64,000 bases of DNA. Source: a virus. Positions 8,399 through 16,970 of the stretch are shown here, piece after piece. Numbering within the stretch: position 1 is the first letter of the stretch; each line of letters opens with the position of its first letter. The stretch is taken from positions 1-64,000 of the IMG/VR virus record IMGVR_UViG_3300017527_000160. One strand, written 5' to 3'. Position numbers and translations under genes: made by a program. A model generated the notes under the pieces. That model had not been told where the DNA came from. It searched no databases and saw only the letters and a list, made by a program, of their open reading frames with translations.

Positions 8399-11173
8399 AT
8401 GGAAATATATAACGCACTGGACTTAAAGTCTGGTAAAAAAACTAGAAGTAATAGGCTGTGGAATATATCACAACCTTTACAATTCCTACCTGTAGATGAG
8501 AAGGATGCCGATTGGGCTTCGTGGAATATGGATTGGCTTGAGTGGAACGGATTGAAACAACTCCGTAAGAACTCTCGAAAGCTAATGAAGAACTACAAGC
8601 TTGCTGCAGGTATTATTGATAAGCGTGATTATATCGCTGAGGATAACAACGAGATGAAAGATGTCGTTGCTCAATTAGCAGAAGATAGCGAGATGGAATC
8701 ACTGGAGCTGAAGTTCTATCCAATCATCCCTAACGTAGTCGATACACTGACTGCCGAGTTCGCTAAAAGAAACAAGAGAGTTACATTCCGTGCAGTAGAT
8801 GAATACACGCACAATGAGATCATAACTCGTAAGAGGGAGGAGATTGAAGATGTACTCGTGAAATGGGCTGAGTCAAAGCTTATGGAAGAGATGCTTGCAC
8901 AAGGGGCTGACCCAGAGGATCCAGAGATCCAGCAAATGATGCAAGAGAAAATGTCTCCTGAAAATTTAAAGACATTACCAGAGATCCAAGATTTCTATAG
9001 TAAGGACTATGAGGTTCTTGCGGAGAAGTGGGCTTCTAAGCAACACATCATCGATGAAGAACGTTTCAGAATGGATGAGCTTGAGGAAAGAGGTTTCCGT
9101 GATAAGCTTATTACTGATAGAGAGTTCTGGCATATGCATATGATGGAGGATGACTATGAGGTTGAGTTATGGAATCCTGTACTTACATTTTATCATAAGT
9201 CACCTGATGCACGATACATATCACAAGCTAACTATGTTGGTAAAGTTGAGATGATGACTGCGGCAGATGTTATTGACAAATACGGATGGAAGATGAACGA
9301 AGACCAACTACTTGGACTTCAACAAGCTTATCCTGTATCAGCTGCGGGTTACGCTATAGGTGGACAGCAGAATGATGGTTCTTACTATGATGCTACAAAG
9401 TCACATGAATGGAATACAAACTCACCTTCTTTACAGATGCGTCAGTACTTATCTGTGAACTCACAGAATGTACATAATAGTAATGATGTTGTCGAATGGG
9501 TATTAGGTGAGTCAGAAGACTATACAGATAACACTCAGATGTTGAGAGTTACTACAGCTTACTGGAAATCACAACGAAGAATCGGTCACTTGACTAAGGT
9601 TAGTGATGGTGGTAAGGTTACGAGTGAGATCATATCTGAAGAATATAAAATAACTGACAAGCCTGTATACAATACAAGCTTGATAAAGAATAAGACTGCA
9701 CAGAACTTATTGTTTGGGGAACACATTGAATGGGTTTGGATTAACCACTCTTGGGGTGGAATTAAAATCGGTCCTAACCAACCAACGTTCATAGGTATTG
9801 AAAACAATACTGGTGTAAATCCGATATACTTAGGTATCAATCAGAATCAAATGAAGCCGTTGAAGTTTCAGTTCAAAGGAGATAATACTCAATATGGTTC
9901 TAAACTTCCGGTAGAAGGGAGAATATTTTCAGACAGGAACACGAAGTCATCGTCATTGGTTGATTCAATGAAACCTTTCCAAATAGGATTCAACATTGTG
10001 AACAATCAGATCTCAGATATCCTTATCGATGAAATAGGTACTGTAGTGATGCTTGATCAAAACGCACTACCTAAGCACTCACTTGGTGAGGATTGGGGTA
10101 AAGGGAATCTTGCTAAAGCTTATGTAGCTATGAAGGATTTCAGCATGCTTCCTTTAGATGGTTCTATAACTAATACAGAAAGCCCATTGAATGGACAACA
10201 CTTCCAGCAGTTAGATCTATCACAGACACAACGTCTGATGTCTAGGATACAATTAGCACAGTTCTTTAAGCAACAAGCTTATGAACAGGTTGGTGTTAAT
10301 GCTCAAAGAATGGGACAACAGTTAGGAGCAAATACTACAGCCACAGAAGTGGAACAAACTCAAGTAGGTTCTCATGCACAAACGGAGATGCATTTCGTTG
10401 AACATTGTGATCACTTAATGCCTAGAGTACACCAAATGAGAACTGACCTGGCACAGTGGTATCATTCTACTAAACCTTCTATTCGTTTACAACACATGAC
10501 ATCTATGGATGAGCGTGTGAACTTTGAGATGAACGGGGAAGACTTATTACTAAAAGATATCAATTGTTACTGTACAACTAAAGCTAACCACAGGAAGATG
10601 TTAGAACAGATGCAACAATTGTCTGCGAATAACAATACTACTGGGGCATCTATATATGATCTCGGTAAGATCATGCAAGCTGATTCTATGGGAACTCTTA
10701 ACAGCGCACTTAAGTCTGTTGAGATGAAGAATGAAAAAGCTAAAGCAGATGAAAGAGCACAGGCACAACAAATGCAACAAGAAGCACTTGCCATGGCTGA
10801 GAAAGAGAAACAAATGCAAATCGATCACGATGCATCAGAAGCTGAGAAAGATAGACGTAAGGATATCCTTGTGGCTGAGATCAAGGCTAGTGGATTTGGT
10901 GCTATGCAAGATATGAATGAGAATAAGCAGTCTGACTTTGTGGATAACATGGAGAAGATAAAACGTACTGAATCATATCAGGATACAACTAACATCCAGA
11001 GAAGTAAGGTTGATCAGAACCGATCGCAACATGCCGATAAGATGGGCATAAAGCGTGAGGAGATGGCATTGAAAAGAGAGCAAAACGCAACTCAATTAGC
11101 TATTGCTAAGGAGAATAAGAATAAGTATGATGCTCCGAAAAACACTGGAACAAAAGATAAGAAAAAATCATAG
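8399..11173 (+). CDS. Portal protein
   Basis: A 924-residue protein in the expected place after TerL. The N-terminal part (RKNSRKLMKNYKLAAGIID, LELKFYPIIPNVVDTLTAEFAKRNKRVTFRAVDE) matches the crAss-like portal pattern: a wing region that starts with a long helical region. The centre holds the stem and crown part (VDSMKPFQIGFNIVNNQISDILIDEIGTVVMLDQNALPK, TATEVEQTQVGSHAQTEMHFVEHCDHLMPRVHQM). The C-terminal 180 residues are a long coiled coil rich in Gln, Met, Lys and Glu. Twelve copies would form the DNA channel. It abuts TerL with no gap. Confidence 0.92.
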   Translation: MEIYNALDLKSGKKTRSNRLWNISQPLQFLPVDEKDADWASWNMDWLEWNGLKQLRKNSRKLMKNYKLAAGIIDKRDYIAEDNNEMKDVVAQLAEDSEMESLELKFYPIIPNVVDTLTAEFAKRNKRVTFRAVDEYTHNEIITRKREEIEDVLVKWAESKLMEEMLAQGADPEDPEIQQMMQEKMSPENLKTLPEIQDFYSKDYEVLAEKWASKQHIIDEERFRMDELEERGFRDKLITDREFWHMHMMEDDYEVELWNPVLTFYHKSPDARYISQANYVGKVEMMTAADVIDKYGWKMNEDQLLGLQQAYPVSAAGYAIGGQQNDGSYYDATKSHEWNTNSPSLQMRQYLSVNSQNVHNSNDVVEWVLGESEDYTDNTQMLRVTTAYWKSQRRIGHLTKVSDGGKVTSEIISEEYKITDKPVYNTSLIKNKTAQNLLFGEHIEWVWINHSWGGIKIGPNQPTFIGIENNTGVNPIYLGINQNQMKPLKFQFKGDNTQYGSKLPVEGRIFSDRNTKSSSLVDSMKPFQIGFNIVNNQISDILIDEIGTVVMLDQNALPKHSLGEDWGKGNLAKAYVAMKDFSMLPLDGSITNTESPLNGQHFQQLDLSQTQRLMSRIQLAQFFKQQAYEQVGVNAQRMGQQLGANTTATEVEQTQVGSHAQTEMHFVEHCDHLMPRVHQMRTDLAQWYHSTKPSIRLQHMTSMDERVNFEMNGEDLLLKDINCYCTTKANHRKMLEQMQQLSANNNTTGASIYDLGKIMQADSMGTLNSALKSVEMKNEKAKADERAQAQQMQQEALAMAEKEKQMQIDHDASEAEKDRRKDILVAEIKASGFGAMQDMNENKQSDFVDNMEKIKRTESYQDTTNIQRSKVDQNRSQHADKMGIKREEMALKREQNATQLAIAKENKNKYDAPKNTGTKDKKKS

Positions 11174-11213
11174 CCATATAATGGTAAAATCTTCACTTGG
11201 ATATGAAAAAATT

Positions 11214-11245
11214 CAAACTTATCATGTTTATTTTTAATAAGTTTG
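11214..11245 (+). repeat. Inverted repeat before the scaffold gene
   Basis: CAAACTTAT (11214-11222) and ATAAGTTTG (11237-11245) form a perfect 9-bp stem with a 14-base loop. No T tract follows, so a terminator is doubtful. TATATTAAT at 11249-11257 lies just after it and resembles the phage -7 box, but no good TTTG is found at the right spacing. The arrangement resembles the inverted repeat at 16900-16932, so an operator or attenuator is possible. Confidence 0.45.
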
Positions 11246-11288
11246 TTGTATATTAATATTAGTTAGTCAATAACAAAACCAACAATAA

Positions 11289-12644
11289 ATGAGTAAAGAA
11301 GCAACAACTAGTGTGCAGAGTGTCGATGTCGACATAGATGCATTATTAGGAACAGGTGCTGACAACGTGATGCTAGCAGGGGAACCTGCAGTAGCTCCTT
11401 CCGCAAAAGAAGGGGATGAAAAGAAAAGTCTTTTCTCACCGATGTCCACTGACACATCGTTCCTTGACAAAGCGCCTAAACCCGCTAACGAAACAAAAAC
11501 TCCAGAGGAGGAAGCAGCTGAAAAGCTTGCCGCAGAAGATGCTGAGAAAGAAAGATTAGCAGCTGAAGCACAAAAGACTCCCGAGGAATTAGCAGCTGAG
11601 AAAGAAGCAGCAGAGGCTTTGGCTTTAGAGCCAGACCCCTTAGATTTATCAGGTGGTGGAGATCCAGTGGTTCCGGAACCAGACGATAAGAACAAAGGTG
11701 GTAGACCTTCCGCTTTAGTAACAGCAGCTAAGAAAATGATTACTGATGGGATCCTTACTCCTTTTGTCAACGACAAGGGTGAAGATGAACCAATCGATAA
11801 TTATACTGCTGAAGATTTTCAGGAGCTTATATCAGCTAACATGAAGAATCAAGAGAGTAAATTAGTAGATGAATTGCCTAAGCAGTTTATAGACCAATTG
11901 CCTCCTGAGATGCAACAAGCTTACGAGTATGTTGCTAATGGTGGAACTGATATGAAAGGTATGTTCCAAGCACTCGCAGCTTCTAACGAAGTAAGAGATC
12001 TTGACATCACTCATGAGAATGGACAGAAGCAGGCTGTAAGAGCTTACTTAAACGCTACCAACTTTGGTACACCCGAAGAGATCGAAGATAGAATCTACGC
12101 TCTTGAAGATAGAGGTGACCTGGAGAAGGAAGCAGGAGTATTTAAACCGAAACTGGATGCTATGCAAGAGCAGATCGTTCAGAAGAGAGTTTCAGATCAA
12201 GCAGCTTCAGCTAAGCAAAGGCAGGAACAATCTCAACAGTATATTGAGAATGTATATAAAACGTTAGAAACAGGGAAGCTAAACGGTATAGACCTAGACA
12301 ACAAGACACAGAATATGTTATATGCTGGTCTGGTACAGTCTAACTATCCATCGATTAGCGGAAAGCAAACAAATATGTTGGGACATCTCCTAGAGAAGTA
12401 CCAGTGGGTAGAACCGAGACATGATTTGATAGCAGAAGCGTTATGGTTACTTCAAGACCCTGAAGGATACAGAGGGAGTCTAGGAGCCAATGCAGAGAAA
12501 GCTGCAACGGAAAAGACCATGAGAACACTGAAGACTGAACAAGCTTCTAAGAGTGCAGCTAATACTGCTCCCGAAGAAAGCTCATCACCTTCAAGAAAAA
12601 GACCGGGGGTCAGACGACCTTCAAAGAACTTCTTCGGAAGATAA
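11289..12644 (+). CDS. Probable head scaffold or internal capsid assembly protein
   Basis: A 451-residue acidic protein located between portal and major capsid genes, the usual place for a scaffold. Residues 65-125 are Ala/Glu/Lys-rich coiled coil (EEEAAEKLAAEDAEKERLAAEA), residues 125-150 are Pro/Gly-rich linker, and the C-terminal half is helical with a basic end (SPSRKRPGVRRPSKNFFGR), typical of scaffolds that touch the capsid shell. No protease motif was seen. The AACCAAC leader at 11277-11283 precedes the start. Function is inferred from position and composition. Confidence 0.8.
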   Translation: MSKEATTSVQSVDVDIDALLGTGADNVMLAGEPAVAPSAKEGDEKKSLFSPMSTDTSFLDKAPKPANETKTPEEEAAEKLAAEDAEKERLAAEAQKTPEELAAEKEAAEALALEPDPLDLSGGGDPVVPEPDDKNKGGRPSALVTAAKKMITDGILTPFVNDKGEDEPIDNYTAEDFQELISANMKNQESKLVDELPKQFIDQLPPEMQQAYEYVANGGTDMKGMFQALAASNEVRDLDITHENGQKQAVRAYLNATNFGTPEEIEDRIYALEDRGDLEKEAGVFKPKLDAMQEQIVQKRVSDQAASAKQRQEQSQQYIENVYKTLETGKLNGIDLDNKTQNMLYAGLVQSNYPSISGKQTNMLGHLLEKYQWVEPRHDLIAEALWLLQDPEGYRGSLGANAEKAATEKTMRTLKTEQASKSAANTAPEESSSPSRKRPGVRRPSKNFFGR

Positions 12645-12691
12645 TAAAGTAGAAAACAAATAAATAAATAATAACTAAAACCCGTTACAAA

Positions 12692-14320
12692 ATGAGTACA
12701 CCAGTATTTAACAATGGCTTGTTTCTAAGAGATACCTCTTACAACGCAAGTTCACACGTTGATTCTTACCATTTAGCTAATATGCTAAAGGACTCTGAAC
12801 CTACGGACATGGGACCAGTGGATATCTGGGCTATGACGCAGAAGGTTGAGATGCCTCTTTATCAGATGTCTAACTTTGGAGGAAAGAACGTAATCGAAGT
12901 CGATAATATCCGTGGAGAGTGGAAATGGCAAACGCCTATTTCACAAGATCTTCCTTATATTATGGAAGATGTAGAACCATTGAACCTACAAAAAGGTATC
13001 GACGGAACTACTTTCAAAATCAAATTGAACAAGCGTGAGTTTGGTCATGGAGACATCATTACTTATGACAAGTATAATGGTGTTGAACTTATCGTATCTG
13101 CAGAAGATGATATCTTACCAATTGGTGATGGTTTTATCTACACAGTAGGTTTGATAAACAATGACTCTTACAAATTCTTAGACAGTAAGTTTTTGAAGTC
13201 AGGAACTAAATTCTTTAGAAAAGGTTCTGCAAGAGGTGAGTATGGAGAACGTTTCTCTGATATCTCTACTAAAAGTGGTTACAGAGAATTCTATAACTAC
13301 GTAGGTGGAGCTGAAGCTCACGTACATTATTCTATCTCTTCGAGAGCTGACATGGCTATCAAAGGTGGAATGAACGCAGATGGTACAGTACCAGTTACTG
13401 AGATCTGGAGAAATTTTGATAAATCTATGGATCCATCTGTATCTTCTATTGAAGGAATGGTTGAATCAATGGGTAAAGACTACGTTAAGAGAGCAATCGC
13501 TAACGGAGACTTATCAAGAAGTTTCTTAACTAGTTTAGAAGCTGCTCACTTGAGCAAGATCGCTACCGATATTGAGACTTACCTTATGTGGGGTCACGGT
13601 GGTAGAGTTCGTCAAGACGGACCAGATGACGTAAGGTTATCAGTAGGTCTTTGGAAACAATTGGATAACTCTTTCAAAAGAGTATACAACAAGTCTTCTT
13701 TCAACCTTGAGTTGTTTAGAGCTGAGTTGTATAACTTCTACGCAGGTAGAGTTGACTTCCAAGGTCCAGATCCACAAAGAAAAATCGTTATCCAAACAGG
13801 AATGGGTGGTATGCGAATGGTTAATGAAGCTATCAAACGTGAGGCTGCAGGTGAGAACTTGACAATCAACGCTGGCGAGAAGCAAGGTATTGGAGCAATC
13901 AAAGGACAAGGGATGAACCTTGGATTTGGATATGCTTACACTAGCTATGTGATCCCGTTCTTAGCGAACGTTGAGTTTGTAATTAACCCGGCATTTGATA
14001 ACGTTCACACGAACGATATTGAAAACCCAATCATTGATGGACATCCATTATCTTCTTACTCTTTCATTATCTTTGATATCACTGACAACACAAATGATAA
14101 CATCTATCAGTTGAAGTTGAAATGGGATTCTCAGTTGAAATGGTGGTACCAAAATGGTACAATGGATTATATGGGACGTTCTCAAGGATTCCAATCTTCT
14201 GGTCAGTTCAACGGATACAGAGTTTATATGACTCAATGTATGCCAGCGATCTGGGTGAAAGATCCAACTAAAGTATTGAAAATTGTTATGAGAAACCCGT
14301 TAACGGGAGGATCATTCTAA
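12692..14320 (+). CDS. Major capsid protein (crAss-like, HK97-fold expected)
   Basis: A 542-residue protein. Diagnostic stretches include MNLGFGYAYTSYVIPFLANVEFVINPAFDN, NPIIDGHPLSSYSFIIFDI, WDSQLKWWYQNGTMDYMGRSQGF and the end WVKDPTKVLKIVMRNPLTGG, which match the C-terminal pattern I remember for crAss-like capsid proteins. It would form the icosahedral shell. High expression is supported by a strong terminator 20 bases after its stop and by an A-rich leader. It is slightly longer than the approximately 490 residues typical of human-gut crAss phages, with extra sequence near residues 130-190. Confidence 0.9.
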   Translation: MSTPVFNNGLFLRDTSYNASSHVDSYHLANMLKDSEPTDMGPVDIWAMTQKVEMPLYQMSNFGGKNVIEVDNIRGEWKWQTPISQDLPYIMEDVEPLNLQKGIDGTTFKIKLNKREFGHGDIITYDKYNGVELIVSAEDDILPIGDGFIYTVGLINNDSYKFLDSKFLKSGTKFFRKGSARGEYGERFSDISTKSGYREFYNYVGGAEAHVHYSISSRADMAIKGGMNADGTVPVTEIWRNFDKSMDPSVSSIEGMVESMGKDYVKRAIANGDLSRSFLTSLEAAHLSKIATDIETYLMWGHGGRVRQDGPDDVRLSVGLWKQLDNSFKRVYNKSSFNLELFRAELYNFYAGRVDFQGPDPQRKIVIQTGMGGMRMVNEAIKREAAGENLTINAGEKQGIGAIKGQGMNLGFGYAYTSYVIPFLANVEFVINPAFDNVHTNDIENPIIDGHPLSSYSFIIFDITDNTNDNIYQLKLKWDSQLKWWYQNGTMDYMGRSQGFQSSGQFNGYRVYMTQCMPAIWVKDPTKVLKIVMRNPLTGGSF

Positions 14321-14340
14321 ATCATATCTTGTTAAGAATC

Positions 14341-14375
14341 GAAGGGGAGTTAGTTCATTCTCCCCTTCTTTTTTT
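14341..14375 (+). terminator. Strong Rho-independent terminator after the capsid gene
   Basis: GAAGGGGAG (14341-14349) pairs with CTCCCCTTC (14360-14368), a 9-bp GC-rich stem with a 10-base loop, followed directly by a T run to 14375. Confidence 0.88.
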
Positions 14376-14386
14376 ATTATATTTAC

Positions 14387-14410
14387 ACTGTCAGTTAATT
14401 AACCAACTAA
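14387..14410 (+). repeat. Leader repeat, copy 1 (5' of the 384-residue head protein)
   Basis: A 24-base block beginning ACTGTCAGTTA and ending TTAACCAACTAA is nearly identical to 18915-18937, differing by one inserted A. Both copies lie 12-15 bases before an ATG. Here it follows TATATTTA (14378-14385), which resembles a -7 box, so it may be the 5' end of an mRNA. Confidence 0.6.
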
Positions 14411-14422
14411 ACCAATAAGAAA

Positions 14423-15577
14423 ATGTCAGGAAAGACAACAGCACCAAAAGAGGGTGACTCAGCAGAAGTACTGGGTTCTCCAAACGCAACAACAATAGAG
14501 CCTTCTGTACCGAAGACGCTTTCACAAGAGATCGTGAAGCCTAAAGCAGGTAAAGACGCAAAAGCAGATCCAGAAGCTTTTAAAAAAGTATTCTCAAACG
14601 TAGGAAAGATTAACGTGAGACCTTACATAGATCCTGATAAGGAGAACATGGGGTTAGAAGATTACGGTATGATTATCTTCCCAGGAACACATCATGAAGA
14701 ACAGTTAGCTGCTCTTGAAAGAAACGGTCAAGTGAGATACATCACTGGATTAGATGAGTACGCTCCTGAAGTACAGAATATCCTTGACCCTGAAATGAAG
14801 GCAGCAGTGATCTTTAACATACGTTCAGTCGTAGCTCACCTAGAGAAGATGTTGGCTACCAACGTTATCAAAGTTAACGACGAAGAATTCTGGGCTAAAG
14901 TAAAGTTACTGAGACCAGATAACCACGAGTTCTGGGGAAAAATCTCTATGAGATGTGGTAACGATCCAGTGACACTAGAGCCAGGTAAAGATCCTTATGA
15001 TCTACTTAAGTTTATGGCTATAGAGGCTGGTGGATTTGATTTGATCGGGAAATCCAAAGAAGATGCTGATGCTATGCCAGTTGCACCTAAGTTCTTTTTA
15101 GATAAAGAAGTGTATACTGTATCTAAACGTACAAACTTCAAGAAATTACGTAACAAGGCTATCGGAATGTTGGACGTTATGTCTAACAAGAATGCTAGTA
15201 AGTTACTATATGTTACTAAAGCTATCGATAGCAATAGTACATCATACAAAACACACACTCCTTCAGATATCCTTTATGATGTAATGGATGACTATATTAA
15301 CGGAGCGGGTGTTGAACCTAACAAGACCAAAGCTGCTGAACATTTCATTACTACAGCTAGCTTAGATATGGAGACACTTAAGTTAAAAGCTATTGTGAAA
15401 GATGCTTCTTTCTACAAAGTAATTAGCTTGAAACCTGATGGTATGTTATACCATACACATTCTCAAACTATGTTAGGTAGAAACGTATCAGATGTTGTAA
15501 CTTACTTAAAGAGTCCTCTGAATGAAGACATGTTAGTTAAACTGATGGGTGAGATAGAGAAATTTTGGAATAACTAA
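14423..15577 (+). CDS. Conserved head-region protein, possible auxiliary capsid or cargo protein
   Basis: A 384-residue protein directly after the capsid gene. The first 55 residues are low-complexity and rich in Thr, Pro, Ala and Lys; the rest is a soluble alpha/beta domain with segments such as GMIIFPGTHHEEQLAALERNG and FFLDKEVYTVSKRTNFKKLRNKAIGML. I recognise no enzyme motif. Gene position fits an auxiliary head protein or a small cargo protein. The gene has its own leader after the capsid terminator, so its level may be set independently of capsid. Confidence 0.75.
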   Translation: MSGKTTAPKEGDSAEVLGSPNATTIEPSVPKTLSQEIVKPKAGKDAKADPEAFKKVFSNVGKINVRPYIDPDKENMGLEDYGMIIFPGTHHEEQLAALERNGQVRYITGLDEYAPEVQNILDPEMKAAVIFNIRSVVAHLEKMLATNVIKVNDEEFWAKVKLLRPDNHEFWGKISMRCGNDPVTLEPGKDPYDLLKFMAIEAGGFDLIGKSKEDADAMPVAPKFFLDKEVYTVSKRTNFKKLRNKAIGMLDVMSNKNASKLLYVTKAIDSNSTSYKTHTPSDILYDVMDDYINGAGVEPNKTKAAEHFITTASLDMETLKLKAIVKDASFYKVISLKPDGMLYHTHSQTMLGRNVSDVVTYLKSPLNEDMLVKLMGEIEKFWNN

Positions 15578-15588
15578 AACTAAATATT

Positions 15589-15816
15589 ATGGCTAAGAAG
15601 AATGCTAAAAAACCTGCAGCTAGTAAAAAAAAGAAACCTGCAGCAAAGAAAAAAGATAATCCTTTGGATGTAAACAAAGATGGTGTTGTTGACGCTAAGG
15701 ATGTTGCAGAAGTAACTGAGGCTGCTGCCAAAGAAGCTAAAGCTCCTGAAGTGGAGAAGAAGGATGCTGCTGCAGAAGCACTTGCTCGTAAGATCAGAAT
15801 GCGTAGAAGCAGATGA
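15589..15816 (+). CDS. Small basic protein: H1-like Lys/Ala tail with an EF-hand/dockerin-like loop
   Basis: A 75-residue protein. Residues 1-24 are almost only Lys, Ala and Pro, like a histone-H1 tail. Residues 27-38 read D-V-N-K-D-G-V-V-D-A-K-D, which matches a Ca-binding EF-hand/dockerin loop (acidic at 1, 3, 5, Gly at 6, hydrophobic at 8, Asp at 12). The end is basic (RKIRMRRSR). It may bind DNA in the head or a partner protein. It is followed by a strong terminator, so it ends the capsid-region unit. Confidence 0.78.
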   Translation: MAKKNAKKPAASKKKKPAAKKKDNPLDVNKDGVVDAKDVAEVTEAAAKEAKAPEVEKKDAAAEALARKIRMRRSR

Positions 15817-15840
15817 TCCAACTACTATAAACATATATTT

Positions 15841-15880
15841 AAACAAAGGCTAGGAATAACATCCTAGCCTTGTTTGTTTT
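15841..15880 (+). terminator. Strong Rho-independent terminator
   Basis: AAACAAAGGCTAGGA (15841-15855) pairs with TCCTAGCCTTGTTT (15862-15875), leaving a 6-base loop, followed by GTTTT. The T-rich end supplies the -33 TTTG of the next promoter. Confidence 0.87.
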
Positions 15881-15909
15881 GATATGTCAGTGAGAATTGG
15901 TATATTATA
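15878..15909 (+). promoter_or_regulatory. Promoter, TTTG-N19-TATATTATA
   Basis: TTTG at 15878-15881, 19 bases, TATATTATA at 15901-15909. The predicted transcription start is only about 10 bases before the ATG at 15926. Confidence 0.7.
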
Positions 15910-15925
15910 TACATAAACCTATTGT

Positions 15926-16633
15926 ATGAATAACACTACTATACAGCTTAAAACGAAGCAGAGACTGAATAAGTTATCTAGTAGCGACTATGATAACTTA
16001 CAACCATGGATGATTGTTGAGGCTTTCAACAAAGGCATGGTGAACTGGTGTAGACGAAACCTACACGGACTGAACGTTAAGCAGACAGGTGATGAGCAAT
16101 CTAAACGTAGGATTGATGATTTACAAATACTGTTGAAAGAAGAACCAGTGACTTTGACTGAGAGAGATCTCTTTGTTGAAACTACTAATGAGCTTCCTGA
16201 TGATTACTTTGAATGGAAAAGAATCAGTGCGAGTGGTGGCAGCGAATGCTGTGCCGATCCACGCAGGATGGTGATCTACCTAGCGGAGGAAGGAAACGTT
16301 GATGAGTTGCTTAGAGATAAGAACAAGCAACCAAACTTTGAATGGGCGGAGACCTTCTGTACTCTTAAGAGTAACAGAGTGCGTATCTACACGAATAACG
16401 AATTTACATTAGACAATGCAATACTATCGTACTACAAACAACCTAGACGAATTGAGATCGTAGGTGTAGTAGATCCTTATACAACTATCGCATCGACTGT
16501 TGAGGTTGAGTGTGAGTTTAAGGATGACATCGTTGAGTTACTGATAGATGAGGCTGCTAAAGTTCTCGCAGGAGATATAGAGTCTATGAACCAAGTACAA
16601 ACAGCTACTGGACAAGTAGAAGGAAATAACTAA
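15926..16633 (+). CDS. Head-to-tail adaptor/ring-like protein
   Basis: A 235-residue protein. The N-terminal half is helical (LQPWMIVEAFNKGMVNWCRRNLHG), the centre has beta strands, and the C-terminus reads DDIVELLIDEAAKVLAGDIESMNQVQ, the helix pattern I remember in crAss-like connector proteins (similar in role to P22 gp4/T7 gp11). The WKRISASGGSECC stretch and the YYKQPRRIEIVG strand are also typical. It would sit below the portal. It starts a new transcription unit with its own promoter. Confidence 0.78.
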   Translation: MNNTTIQLKTKQRLNKLSSSDYDNLQPWMIVEAFNKGMVNWCRRNLHGLNVKQTGDEQSKRRIDDLQILLKEEPVTLTERDLFVETTNELPDDYFEWKRISASGGSECCADPRRMVIYLAEEGNVDELLRDKNKQPNFEWAETFCTLKSNRVRIYTNNEFTLDNAILSYYKQPRRIEIVGVVDPYTTIASTVEVECEFKDDIVELLIDEAAKVLAGDIESMNQVQTATGQVEGNN

Positions 16634-16637
16634 TATT

Positions 16638-16889
16638 ATGAGAAAGACAAGTAACAAAACAAACTCTGCTAAAGTGATGAAACACTTTAACGATAAGTTA
16701 GACGCAAAGCGTGTAGCCGCATATAAAACAGGTGGACCTGTTGAACAACCGGCACTTTCGGAAGAGACTAAAGCTGATATGCTAGCTTATGGTAAGCATA
16801 TGGCAGATGCTGAATCTGTGAATGCTAAACATGCTAAAAATAGCAAGAAGATCAGAAGAGGTAAGAGAAGTGTTAAGGCTAAGTTTTAA
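16638..16889 (+). CDS. Small basic protein of unknown function
   Basis: An 83-residue Lys-rich protein (KTSNKTNSAKVMKHFNDKLDAKR at the start, KKIRRGKRSVKAKF at the end), with no Cys. It starts 4 bases after the adaptor stop and shares its promoter. Its basic charge suggests binding to DNA, RNA or an acidic virion surface; no family recognised. Confidence 0.72.
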   Translation: MRKTSNKTNSAKVMKHFNDKLDAKRVAAYKTGGPVEQPALSEETKADMLAYGKHMADAESVNAKHAKNSKKIRRGKRSVKAKF

Positions 16890-16899
16890 CTTTTTTCAC

Positions 16900-16932
16900 A
16901 TAACTCTTTGTAGGATAACAAAAAAGAGTTAT
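16900..16932 (+). repeat. Perfect inverted repeat spanning a promoter
   Basis: ATAACTCTTT (16900-16909) and AAAGAGTTAT (16923-16932) form a 10-bp stem with a 13-base loop. The left arm contains the -33 TTTG and the right arm runs into the -7 TATATTATA. No T tract follows, so an operator, or a hairpin that ends the upstream message inefficiently, are both possible. Confidence 0.6.
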
Positions 16933-16938
16933 ATTATA
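16907..16938 (+). promoter_or_regulatory. Promoter, TTTG-N19-TATATTATA
   Basis: TTTG at 16907-16910, 19 bases, TATATTATA at 16930-16938. It drives the single gene 16971-18284, giving a leader of about 27 bases. Confidence 0.72.
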
Positions 16939-16970
16939 AGTATCTATTTATTAATTAAAACATAAAAATT

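Noticed and set aside
11203-11256. Possible 17-residue ORF before the scaffold gene
   Set aside because: Very short, AT-driven and overlapping an inverted repeat; no sign of translation.
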